This document shows, one piece after another, positions 36,001 through 49,800 of a stretch of 64,000 nucleotides of DNA. Made by a program: the position numbers and the translations under genes. The stretch is from Mercurialis annua (Eukaryota > Streptophyta > Magnoliopsida > Malpighiales > Euphorbiaceae). The stretch's first letter is position 1; each line of letters opens with the position of its first letter. The stretch covers positions 19,729,501 through 19,793,500 of the forward strand of contig NC_065577.1 in NCBI RefSeq assembly GCF_937616625.2. The letters run 5' to 3'. The notes below the pieces were generated by a model. It made no database searches. It saw only the letters and a program-made list of their open reading frames with translations, and had not been told where the DNA came from.

Positions 36001-39000
36001 CACCTTTTTAACAATTTAAGCCAAATGTATACAAACGCTACGAAACAAATCCAAGCGTTTAAGCTTTTTAGCGATTTAAGCCAAACGTTTACAAATGTTG
36101 AAAAACAAATTGAAACGTTTCCCCTTTTTAGCGATTTAAGCAAAATGTTTACAAACATTTCACCTTTTTAGCGATTTAAGCTAAACGTCTACAAAAGCTA
36201 CGAAATAAATCCAAACGTTTCACCTTTTTAGCGATTTAAGCCAAACGTTTACAAACGTTACGAAACAAATCCAAACGTTTCTACTTTGTAGCGATTTAAG
36301 CCAAACTTTTACAAACGCTACAAAACAAATCCAAACGTTTCACCTTTTTAGCGATTTAAGCCGAACGTTTCCAAATGTTAAGAAACAAATGCAAACTTTT
36401 CACATTTTTAGTGGTTGAAGCCAAACATTTACAAACGTAACGAAACAAATCCAAGCGTTTCACCTTTTTAGAAATTTAAGACAAACATTTACAGACATTC
36501 CAAAACAAATCCAGGCGTTTTCCCTTTTTAACAGTTTTAGCCAAATATTTACAAATGTTATGAAACAAATAAAAGCGTTTCACCTATTTAGCAATTTAAG
36601 ACAAATATTTACAAACGTTAGGAAACAAATTCAAACGTTTCACCTTTTTAGCGATTTAAGCCAAACGTTTACAAACGCTACGAAAAAAATCCAAATGTTT
36701 CACTTTTTTAGCGATTTAAGCAAAATGTTTACATACGTTACGAAACAAATTCAAACGATTCACCTTTGTTGCGATTTAAGGCAAACATTTACAAACGGTA
36801 CGAAAGAAATCCAAACAATTCACCTTTTTAGCGATTTAAGCCAAACATTTACAAAGGCTACGAAACAAATCCAAACGTTTCACCTTTTTAGCAACTTAAG
36901 CCAAACTTTTACGAACGTTACGAAACAAATCCAAACGTTTAGCCTTTTTAGCGATTTAAGACAAAGGTTTACAAACTTTACGAAACAAATCCAAACGTTT
37001 CACTTTTTTAGCCATTTAAGCGAAACGTTTACAAATGTTACGAAACAAATCCAAACGGTTCACCTTTTTAGCAATTTCAGTGAAACGTTTACAAATATTA
37101 CGAAACAAATCCAAACGTTTCACCTTTTTAACAAACAAATCCAAACGTTTCACCTTTTTTAGCGATTTAAGCCAAACGTTTACAAACGTTACGAAACAAA
37201 TCCAAACATTACAAAGAAAAACCAAACCTTTACAAACGTTATGAAACAAATCCAAACGATTCACCTTTCTAGCAATTTAAGCCAAACATTTAAAAATGTT
37301 GCAACACAAATTCAAACGTTTCACCTATTAAGAGATTTAAGCCAAAAGTTTACAAACGCTAAGAAATAAATCCAAACGTTTCACTTTATTAGCGATTTAA
37401 GCCAAACATGTACAAATGTTGTGAAACAAATCCAAATGTTTCACCTTTGTAGCGATTTAAGCCAAACGTTTACAAACGGTGTGAAACAAATCCAAAAGTT
37501 TCACCTTTGTAGCGATATAAGCCCAACGTTTACAAACGCTACGAAACAAATCCAAACGTTTCACCTTTTTAGTGATTTAAGCCGAACGTTAACAAACATT
37601 ACCAAACAAAACCAAACATTTCACCTCTTTTGCGATTTAAGCCGAACGTTTACAAACGGTACGAAACAAATCCAAACGATTGACCTTTGTAGCGATTTAA
37701 GCCCAACGTTTACAAACGCTACGAAACAAATCCAAACATTTCACCGTTTTAGCAATTTAAGCCGAACGTTTACAAAACTTACGAAACAAATCCAAATGTT
37801 TCACCTTTTTAGCGATTAAAGTCGAACGTTTACAACCGTTATGAAACAAAAACTAAACATTTCACCTTTTTTGCGATTTAAGCCAAACGTTTACAAACGT
37901 TATGAAAAACCTCAAAATGTTTCCCCATTTTAGCAATTTAAGCCAAACATTTAAAACGTTACGAAAAAAATATAAACGTTTCGCCTTTTTAGCGATTTAA
38001 GCCAAACGTTTACAAACAATAAGATACAAATCAAAGCGTTTCACATATTTAGCGATTGAAGCCAAACATTTACAAACCTAACGAAACAAATCCAAACGTT
38101 TCCCCTTTTTAGCAATTTTAGCCAAACGTTTACAAACGGTACGAAAGAAATCCAAACGTTTCACCTTTTTAGATATTTAAGCTAAACGTTTATAAACGTT
38201 CCAAAACAAATCCAAGCGTTTCCCTTTTTTAGCAATTTTAGCCAAACCTTTACAAATGTTACGAAACAAATCAAAGCGTTTCAACTTTTTAGCAATTAAA
38301 GCAAAATGTATACAAACGTTACAAAATAAATCCAAACGTTTCAACTTTTTAGCGGTTTAAGCCAAACGTTTACAAACGCTTCGAAACAAATCCAAACGTT
38401 TCACCTTTTTAGCGATTCAAGGCAAACATTTACAAACGTTACAAAACAAATCCAAACTTTTTACCTTTATAGCGATTTAAGCCAAACGTTTACAAAGGGT
38501 ACGAGACAAATCCAAACGTTTCCCCTTTTTAGCGGTTTAAAATAAACGTTTACAAAGGCTACGAAACAAATCCAAATATTTCACCTTTTTAGTGATTTAA
38601 GCCAAACGTTTACAATTATTACGAAACAAATCCAAACTTTTTACCTTTTTAGCGATTTAAGCCAAACGTTTACAAACGTTATGAAACCAATCCAAACGTT
38701 TCACCTTTTGATAAATTTAAGCGAAATGTTTACAAATGTTACGAAAGAAATCCAAACGTTTCCCCATTTTAGCAATTTAAGCAAAACGTTTAAAACGTTA
38801 CGAAACAAATCCAAACGTTTCACGTTATTAGTGATTTAAGCCAAACATTTACAAACGTTAAGAAACAAATCCAAATTTTTCACATTTTTAGCGATTGAAG
38901 CCAAATAGTTACAAACGTAATGAAATAAATCCAAGCGTTTCACCTTTTTAGCAATTTAAGCCAAACGTTTACAAACGGTAAGAAATAAATCCAATCGTTT

Positions 39001-42000
39001 CACCTTTTTAGCGATTTAGGCCAAATGTTTAGAAACGTTACGAAAAAAATCAATACGTTTCACCTTTGTAACGTTTTAAGCCAAACGTTTACAAACGGTA
39101 CGAAACAAATCCAAACATTTAACCTTTGTAGCTATTTATGCCAAACATTTAAAAACTCTACGAAATAAAGCCAAACGTTTCACCTTTTTAGCGATTTAAG
39201 CCGAACGTTTACAAACGTTACGAAACAAAACCAAACGTTTCACCTTTTTAGAGATTTAAGCCAAACGTTTACAAACGTTATGAAACAAATCCAAATGTTT
39301 CCCCATTTAAGCAATTTAAGCCAAACATTTAAAACGTTACGATACAAATCCAAATGTTTCCCCATTTTAGCAAATTAAGCCAAACGTTTAAAACGTTACA
39401 AAAGAAATCCAAACGTTTACAAGCGTTAAGAAACAAATCCAAACGTGTCACATTTTTAGCGATTGAAGCCAAACATTTACAAACATAACGAAACAAATCC
39501 AAACATTTCACCTTTTTAGCAATTTAAGCCAAACATTTACAAACGCTACGAAACAAATCCAAACGTTTCACCTTTTTAGCGATTTAGGCCAACGTTTACA
39601 AACGTTACGAAACAAATTGAAACATTTCACTTTTCTAACAATTTAAGTAAAACATTTACAAACGCTACGAAACAAATCCCAACGTTTCACCTTTTTAGCT
39701 AATTAAGCCAAACGTTTACAAACGTCACGAAACTAATCCAAACGTTTAAAACTTTACAAAACACTTTCTAGCAATTTATGCCAAACGTTTACAAACGTTA
39801 CGAAACAAATCCAAACGTTCCACCTTTTTAGCGATTTAAGTCATACTTTTACAAAAGTTACAAAACAAATCCAAACGTTACGAAACAAAACGAAATGTTT
39901 CACCTTTTTAGTGATTTAAGCCAAATGTTTACAAATGTTACGAAACAAATCCATACGTAACCATATAAAACCAAACGTTTACAAACACTACAAAACAAAT
40001 CCAAACGTTTCACCTTTGTAGCGATTTAAGCCAAACGTTCACAAACGGTACGAAACAAATCCAAATGTTTCACCTTGTAGCGATTAAAGCCAAACGTTTA
40101 CAAACGCTACAAAACAATTCCAAACGTTTCACCTTTTTAGCGATATAAGCCGAACGTTTACAAACGTTACAAAACAAAACCAAACATTTTATCTTTTTAG
40201 TGATTTATGCCAAACATTTACAAACGTTACGATACAAATCCAAATGTTTCCCCATTTTAGCAATTTGAGCCAAACGTTTAAAACGTTACGAAAAATATCC
40301 AAATGTTTCGCCTTTTTAGCAATTTAAGCTAAACGTTTACAAATGTTGCGAAACAAAACCAAGCGGTTCACCTTTTTATCAATTTAAGCCAATTGTTTAC
40401 AAACATTCCAAAATAAATTCCAGTGTTTCCCCTTTTTAGCAATTTTAGCCAAACGTTTACAAACGGTACGAAACAAATCCAAACGTTTCACCTTTTTGGC
40501 GATTTAAGCCAAACGTTTACAAACGCTACGAAACAAATCCAAACGTTTCATCTTTTTAGCAATTTAAGCCAAACGTTTACAAACGTTACGAAACAAATCC
40601 AAACGTTTCAACTTTGTATCGATTTAAGCCAAACGTTTACAAACAGTACGAAACAAATCCAAACGTTTTCCATTTTTAACGATTTAAGCCAAACGTTTAC
40701 AAAGGCTACGAAACAAATCCAAACATTTCACCTTTTTAGCGGTTTAAGCCAAACGTTTACAAACGTTACGAAACAATCCAAACGATTCACCTTTTTAGCG
40801 ATTTAAGCGAAACATTTAATAACGTTATGAAACAAATCCAAACGTTTCATCTTTTTAGCAATTTAAGCGAAACGTTTACAAATGTTACGAAACAAATCCA
40901 AATGTTTCACCTTTTTAGCGATTTAAGTCAAACGTTTACAAACGTTTACAAACGTTACGAAACAAAACCAAACGTTTACAAACGTTAAGAATCAAATCCA
41001 AATGTTTCCCCATTTTAGCAATATAAGCCAAACGTTTCAAACGTTATGAAACAAATTCAAACGTTTCGCCTTTTTAGCGATTTAAGCCGAACGTTTACAA
41101 ACGATAAGAAACAAATCCAAACGTTTCACATGTTTAGCGATTATAGCCAAACATTTAAAAACGTGACGAAAGAAATCCAAGCGTTTCACCTTTTTAGCAA
41201 TTTAAACAAAACGTTTACAAACGGTACGAAACAAATCCAAACGTTTTCCCTTTTTAGCGATTTAAGCCAAACGTTTACAAAAGCTACGAAATAAATCCAA
41301 ACTTTTCACCTTTTTAGCAATTTAGGCCAAACCTTTACAGACGTTACGAAACAAATCCAAATGTTTCACCTTTGTAGCGATTTATGCCTAACGTTTACAA
41401 ACGGTATGAAACAAATCCAAATATTTCAACTTTTTAGCTAATTAAGCCAACCGTTTAAAAACGTTACAAAACTAATCCAAATGTTTAAAATGTTACGAAA
41501 CCCTTTTTAGCAATTTAAGCCAAACGTTTAAAAACGTTACGAAACAAATCAAAAAGTTTCACCTTATTATTGATTTAAACCAAACGTTTACAAACGTTAC
41601 GAAACAAATCCAAACTTTACGAAACAAAACCAAACGTTTCACCTTTTTAGCGATTTAAGCCAAACGTTTACAAACGTTACGAAACCAGTCCAAATGTTAC
41701 GAAACAAAACCAAACGTTGCGAAACAAATCCAAGCGTTTCACGTTTTTAGCAATTTAAGCCAAACGTTTACAAACGTTATGAAACCAATCCAAACGTTTC
41801 ACCTTTTGATAAATTTAAGCGAAATGTTTACAAATGTTACGAAACAAATCCAAACGTTTCCCCTTTTTAGCGATTTTAGCCAAACATTTACAAACGTTAC
41901 GAAACAAAACCAACTGTTTCACCTTTTTAGCGATTTAAGCCAAACGTTTACACAAGTTACGAAACAAATCCAAATGTTTCCCCATTTTAGTAATTTAAGC

Positions 42001-43892
42001 TAAACGTTTAAAACGTTACGAAACAAATCCAAACGTTTCCCTTTGTTAGCGATTTAAGCCAAACGTTTACAATCGTAACGAAACAAATCCAAGCGTTTCA
42101 CCTTTTAAGCAATTTAAGCCAAACGTTTATAAACGGTACAAAAAAATCCAAACGTTTCACCTTTTTAACGATTTAAATCAAATGTTTACAAAAGCTACTA
42201 AACAAATCCAAACATTTCACCTTTTTAGCAATTTAGGCCAAACCTTTATCGCGGTTACGAAACAAATCCAATCGTTTCACCTTTGTAGGGATTTATGCGA
42301 AACATTTACAGACGGTACAAAACAAATCCAAACATTTCACCTTTTTAGCTAATTAAGCCAAACGTTTACAAACGTTACGAAACTAATCTAAACGTTTAAA
42401 ACGTTACGAAACCCTTGTTAGCAATTTAAGTCAAACGTTTACAAACGTTACGAAAGAAATCCAAATGTTTCACCTTTTTAGCGATTTAAGCCAAACATTT
42501 ACAAACGTTACGAAACAAATCCAAATGTTACGAAACAAAACCAAATGTTTACAAACGTCACGAAACAAATCCAAGCGTTTCACCTTTTTAGCAATTTAAG
42601 CGAAACGTATACAAACGCTACGAAACAAATCAAAGTGTTTAACCTTTTTAGAGATTTAAGCCAAACATTTACAAATGTTGCAAAACAAATTCAAACATTT
42701 CACCTTTTTAGCGATTTAAGTCAAATGATTACAAACGTTACGAAACAAATCCAAACGTTTCACCTTTTTAGAGATATAAGCCAAAGGTTTACAAACGTAA
42801 CGAAAAAAATCCAAATGTTTCACCTTTTTAGAAATTTAAGGCAAACGTTTACAAACATTACGAAACAAATCCAAACCTTTCCCTTTTTTAGCGATTTAAG
42901 CCAAACGTTAACAAACGCTACGAAACAAATCCAAATGTTTCACCTTTTCAGCTTTTTAAGCAAAATGTTTACAAACGTTACGAAAAAAATCCAAACGTTT
43001 ACAAACATTAGAAAACATATTCAAGTGTTTCACCTTTTTAGCAATTTTAGCCAAACGTTTACAAATGATACGAAACAAATCAAAGCGTTTCACCTTTTTA
43101 GCAATTTAAGCCAAACCTTTACAAACGTTACAAACAAATCCAAACGTTTCCCCTTTTTTACATTTTGAGCCAAATGTTTACAAACATCACGAAACAAATC
43201 CAAACGTTTCACCTTTTTAGCGATTTAAGTCAAACGTATACAAACGCTACGAAAAAATCCAAAAGTTTCGCCTTTATAGCGATTTAAGCCAAAGGTTTAC
43301 ATACGTTACGGAATAAATCCAAACGTTTCACCTGAATAGAGATATAAGCCAAAGGTTTACAAACGTAATGAAAAAAATCCAAGCGTTTCACCTTCCTTAA
43401 ACGTTTACAAACATTACGAAACAAATCCAAACCTTTCCCTTTTTAGCGATTTAAGCCAAACGTTTACAAACGCTACGAAACAAATCCAATTGTTTCACCT
43501 TTTTAGCTTTTTAAGCAAAATGTTTACAAACATTACGAAAAAAATCCAAATGTTTCACCTTTTTAGCAATTTAAGCCAAACGTTTGCTAACGTTACGAAA
43601 CAAATCCAAATTTTTACAAACGTTACGAAACAAACCCAAACGTTTAAAATGTTATGAAACAAATCCAAACGTCCACATTTTTAACGATTTAAGCCAAACG
43701 TTTACAAACGTTGCGCAAAAAAAAACAACCGTTTCACCTTTTCAGTAAATTATGCCAAACATTTACAAACATTAGAAAACATATCCAAGCGTTTCACCTT
43801 TTTAGCAATTTTAGCCAAACGTTTAAAATGTTATGAAACAAATCCAAACGTCCACATTTTTAACGATTTAAGCCAAACGTTTACAAACGTTG

Positions 43893-46800
43893 CGCAAAAA
43901 AACCAACCGTTTCACCTTTTTAGTAAATTATGCCAAACGTTTACAAACATTATAAAACATATCCAAGCGTTTCACCTTTTTAGCAATTTTAGCCAAACGT
44001 TTACAAATGATACGAAACAAATCAAAGCGTTTCACCTTTTTAGCAATTTAAGCCAAACGTTTACAAACGTTATAAACAAATCCAAACGTTTCCCCTTTTT
44101 TGCGTTTTAAGCCAAATGTTTACAAACGTCACGAAACAAATCCAAACATTTCTCCTTTTTAGCGATTTAAGTCAAACGTATACAAACGCTACGAAAAAAT
44201 CCAAAAGTTTCGCCTTTATAGCGATTTAAGCCAAAGGTTTACATACGTTAGGGAACAAATCCAAACATTTCACCTTTATTGAGATATAAGCCAAAGGTTT
44301 ACAAACGTAATGAAAAAAATCCAAACGTTTCACCTTTTTGCAATTTAAGGCAAACGTTTACAAACATTACGAAACAAATCCAAACCTTTCCTTTTTTTAG
44401 CGATTTAAGCCAAACGTTTACAAACGTTAAAAAACAAATCCAGCTGTTTCACCTTTTTAGCTTTTTAAGCAAAATGTTTACAAACGTTACGAAAAAATCC
44501 AAATGTTTCACCTTTTTAGCAATTTAAGCCAAACGTTTGCTAACGTTATGAAACAAATCCAAATTTTTACAAACGTTACGAAACAAACCCAAACGTTTAA
44601 AATGTTATGAAACAAATCCAAACGTCCACATTTTTAACGATTTAAGCCAAACGTTTACAAACGTTGCGCAAAAAAACCAACCGTTTCACCTTTTTAGTAA
44701 ATTATGCCAAACGTTTACAAACATTATAAAACATATCCAAGCGTTTCACCTTTTTAGCAATTTTAGCCAAACGTTTACAAATGATACGAAACAAATCAAA
44801 GCGTTTCACCTTTTTAGCAATTTAAGCCAAACGTTTACAAACGTTACAAACAAATCCAAACGTTTCCCCTTTTTTGCGTTTTAAGCCAAATGTTTACAAA
44901 CATCACGAAACAAATCCAAACGTTTCTCCTTTTTAGCGATTTAAGTCAAACGTATACAAACGCTACGAAAAAAATCCAAAAGTTTCCCCTTTATAGCGAT
45001 TTAAGCCAAAGGTTTACATACGTTACGGAACAAAATCCAAACGTTTCACCATTGTAGCGATTTAAGCCAAACGTTTACAAACGGTACGAAACAAATCCAA
45101 ACGTTTCCCCTTTTTAGCAATTTAAGCCAGACGTTTACAAAGGCTACGAAACAAATCCAGACATTTCACCTTTTTAGCAATTTAAGCCTAATGTTTACAA
45201 ACCATACAAAAAAAATCCAAACGTTTCCCCTTTTTAGCGATTTAAGCCCAACGTTTACAAACGTTATGAAACAAATCCAAACGTTTCTCCTTTTTAGCAA
45301 TTTAAACAAAACGTTTACAAATGATACGAAACAAATCCAAACATTTCACATTTTAAGCGATTTAAGCCAAACGTTTACAAACGTTACGAAACAAAACCAA
45401 GCGTTTCACCTTTTTAGCGATTTAAGACAAACATTTACAAACGTTACGAAGCAAATCCAAATGATTCCCCATTTTAGCAATTTAAGACAAAAGTTTAAAA
45501 CATTACCAAACAAATCCAAACGTTTCGCCTTTTTAGCGATTTAAGCCAAAGCGTTAAGAAACAAATCCAAACGTGTCACATTTTTAGCGATTGAAGCCAA
45601 ACATTTACAAACGTAACGAAACAAATCCAAGCGTTTCACCTTTTTAGCAATTTAAGCCAAACGGTACAAAACAAATCCAAACGTTTCACCTTTTTAGCGA
45701 TTTATGCCAAACGTTTACAAACGCTACGAAACAAATCCAAACGTTTCCCCTTTTTAGCGATTTAGGCCAAACGTTTACAAAAGTTACGAAGTAAATCCAA
45801 ATGTTTCTCCTTTGTAGCGATTTAAGCCAAACATTTACAAACGGTACGGAACAAATCCAAACGTTTCATCTTTTTAGCTAATTAAGCCAGATGTTTATAA
45901 ACGTCACGAAACTAATCCAAACATTTAAAACGTTACAAAACCCTTTTTAGCAATTTATGTGAAACATTTACAAACGTAATGAAACAAATCCAAAAGTTTC
46001 ATATTTTTAGTGATTTAAGCCAAACTTTTACAAACATTACAAAGCAAATCCAAACGTTACAAAACAAAACGAAATGTTTCACCTTTTTAGTGATTTAAGC
46101 CAAACGTTTACAAACGATACGAAACAAATCCAAACGTTATGAAACTGAACCAAACGTTTGCAAAGGTTGCGTAACAAATCCAAGCGTTTCACCTTTTTAG
46201 CAATTTAAGCCAAACGTATACAAACGCTACGAAACAAATCCAAGTGCTTAACCTTTTTAACAATATAAGCCAAACGTTTACAAATGTTGCAAAACAAATT
46301 CAAACGTTTTCCTTTTTAGCGATTTAAGCCAAATGTTTAGATACGGTACGAAGCAAATCCAAACGTTTCACCTTTATAGCGATTTAAGTCAAATGTTTAC
46401 AAACGCTACGAAACAAATCCAAACGTTTCCCCTTTTTAGCGATTTAAGCCAAATGTTTACAAACACTACGAAACAAATCCAAGCGTTTCACCTTTGTAGC
46501 TATTTAAGCCGAACGTTTACAAACGGTACAAAACAAATCCAAACGTTTCACCTTTGTAGCCATTAAAGCCAAACGTGTACAAATGCTACGAAACAAGTCC
46601 AAACATTTCACCTTTTCAGCAATTTAAGCCGAACGTTTACAAACGTTACTAAACAAAACCAAACATTTCACCTTTTTAGCGATTTAATCCAAACGTTTAC
46701 AAAGGTTACGAAACAAATCCAAATGTTTCCCCAATTTAGCAATTTAAGCCAAACATTTAAAATGTTACGAAATAAATTCAAACGTTTCGCCTTTTTAGCG

Positions 46801-49800
46801 ATTTAAGCCAAACGTTTACAAACATTGCGAAACAAAACCAAGTGTTTCCCCTTTTTAGCTATTTTAGCGAAACGTTTACAAATGTTACGAAACAAATCCA
46901 AACATACAAACTTTTTAGCAATTTAAGCCAAATATTTACAAACGGTAAGAAACAAATCCAAAAGTTTCACGTTTTTAGCGATTTAAGCCAAATCCAAACG
47001 TTTCCCCTTTTTAGCGATTAAAGCCAAACGTTAACAAACGTTACGAAACAAATCCAAACGATTCACCTTTTTAGCAATTTAAGCAAACGTTCACAAATGT
47101 TACGAAACAAATCCAAACATTTCACCTTTTTAGCGATTTAAGCCGAACGTTTACAAACGTTACGAAAGAAATCCAAATGTTTCCCCATTTTAGCAATATA
47201 AGCCAAACGTTTCTCCTTTTTAGTGATGTAAGCCAAACGTTTACAAACGTTAAGAAACAAATCCAAACGTTTCACATGTTTAGCGATTGAAGCCAAATGT
47301 TTACTAACATAACCAAAGAAATTCAAGCGTTTCACCTTTTTAGCAATTTAAGCCAAACGTTTACAAACGGTACGATACAAATCCAAATGTTTCCCCTTTT
47401 TAGTGATTTAAGCCAAACGTTTCCAAATCCTACGAAACAAATCCAAATGTTTCACCTTTTTAGCGATTTAGGACAAACCTTTACAAACTTTACGAAACAA
47501 ATCCAAACGTTTCACCTTTGTAGCGATTTATGCCAAACGTTTACAAACGGAACGAAACAAATCAAAACATTTCACCTTTTTAGCTAATTAAGCCAGACGT
47601 TTACAAATGTTACGAAACTAATCCAAACGTTTCAAACGTTACGAAACCCTTGTTAGCAATTTAAGCCAAATATTTACAAACGTTACGAAACAAATCCAAA
47701 CGTTTCACCTTTAGCGATTTAAACCAAACGTTTACAAACGTTACGAAACAAATCCAAACGTTACGAAACAAAACTAAACGTTTGACCTTTTTAGCGATTT
47801 AAGCCAAACGTTTACAAACGTTACGAAACAAATCCAAACGTTACGAAACAAAACCAAACGTTTACAAACGTTGCGAAACAAATCCAAGCGTTTCACCTTT
47901 TCAGCAATTTAAGCCAAACGTATACAAACGCTACGAAACAAATCCAAGCGTTTAACCTTTTTAGCAATTTTAGCCAAACGTTTACAAATGTTGCAAAAAA
48001 AAATCAAACATTTCATCTTTTTAGCGATTTAAGCCAAATGTTTACAAACGTTCCGAAACGAATCCAAACGTTTCACCTTTTTAGCGATTTAAGCCATACG
48101 TTTACTAACGTAAAGAAACAAATCCTAACGTTTAACCTTTTTAGCGATTTAAGCCAAACGTTTACAAACGTTACGAAAAAAATCCAAATGTTCCACCTTT
48201 TAAGAGATTTAAGCCAAACATTTACAAACGTTACAAAACAAATCAAAACGCTTACAAACGTTACGAAACAAACCCAAACGTTTAAAATGTTACAAAACAA
48301 ATCCAAACGTTTCATATTTTTAACGATTTAAGCCAAACGATTACAAACGTTGCCAAACAAAACCAAGTGTTTCACCTTTGTAGTAATTTAAGCCAAATGT
48401 TTACAAACATTAGAAAACATCAAGCGTTTCACCTTTTTAGCAATTTCAGCCAAAAGTTTACAAATGTTACGAAACAAATCAAAGCGTTTCACCTTTTCAG
48501 CAATTTAAGCCAAACTTTTACAAACGTTACGAAACAAATCCAAACGTTTCACCTTTTTTGAGATATAAGCCAAACATTTACAAACATTACAAAACAAATC
48601 AAAATGTTTCACTTTTTAACGATTTAAGCCAAACGTTTATAAAGGATATGAAAAAATCCAAATGTTTCACCTTTTTAGCAATTTAAGACAAACGTTTACA
48701 AACGTTTCGAAACAAATCCATGAAGTTCACCTTTTTAGCAATTTAAGCCAAACGTTTACAAACGTTACAAAACAAATCCAAGCGTTACAGCTTTTTAGCT
48801 ATATAAGCCAAGCGTTTACAGACGTTTCGAAGCATATCCAAACATTTTACCATTTTAGCGAATTAAGCCAAACGTTTACGGACGTTACGAAACTACTCCA
48901 AACGTATAAAATGTTACGAAACCCTTTTTAGCAATTTAAGCCAAACGTTTACAAACGTTACGAAACAAATCCAAACGTTTCACTTTTTTAGCGATTTAAA
49001 TCAAACGTTTACAAACGTTACGAAACAAATCCAAACGTTTCACCTTTTTAGCGAATTAAGCCAAACGCATACAAACATTACGAAACTAATCCAAACGTTT
49101 AGAACGTTTCCAAAGCCTTTTAAACATTTTAAGCCAAACATTTACAAACGTTACGAAACAAATCCAAACGTTTCACCTTTTTAGCGATTGAAAACAAACG
49201 CTTACAAACGTTACGAAACAAATCCAAAGGTTTCCCCTTTTAAGCGATTTAAGCCAAACGTTTACAAATCTTACGAAACAAATCCAAACGTTACGAAACA
49301 AAACCAAATGTTTCACCTTTTTAGCGATTTAAGCCAAACTTTTACAAACATTACAAAACAAATCCAAACGTTACGAAACAAAATAAAACGTTTCACCTTT
49401 TTAGCAATTTAAGCCAAACGTTTACAAACGTTACGAAACAAATCAAAACGTTACGAAACAAAATCAAACGTTTACAAACGATACGAAAAAAAATTAAACG
49501 TTACGAAACAAAACCAAACGTTTCACCTTTTTAGCGATTTAAGCCAAACGTTTACAAACGTTACGAAACAAATGCAAATGTTATGAAACAATATCAAACG
49601 TTTACAAACGTTACGAAACAAATCCAAGCGTTTAAACTTTTTAGCAATATAAGCCAAACGTTTACATATGTTGCAAAACAAATTCCAACGTTTCCCCTTT
49701 TTAGCGATTTAGCCAAATGTTTACAAACGTTACGAAACAAATCCAAACATTTCACCTTTTTAGAGATTTTAGCCAAACGTCTACAAACGCTACGAAACAA

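Larger units (their letters stand above)
31486..43892 (+). repeat. 60-bp satellite array, plus-oriented, right of the retrotransposon
   Basis: Same monomer, strand and phase as 15,190-20,264, continuing it across the inserted element. Monomers are heterogeneous, with frequent short or fused units; a recurrent one has CGTTACGAAACCC directly joined to TTTTTAGCAATTTAAG, for example near 35,085, 35,690, 41,500 and 42,405. A shared truncated monomer ties 37,067-37,900 to the strand-switch flank at 15,191-15,900. No non-satellite insertion or gene is seen. Confidence 0.96.
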
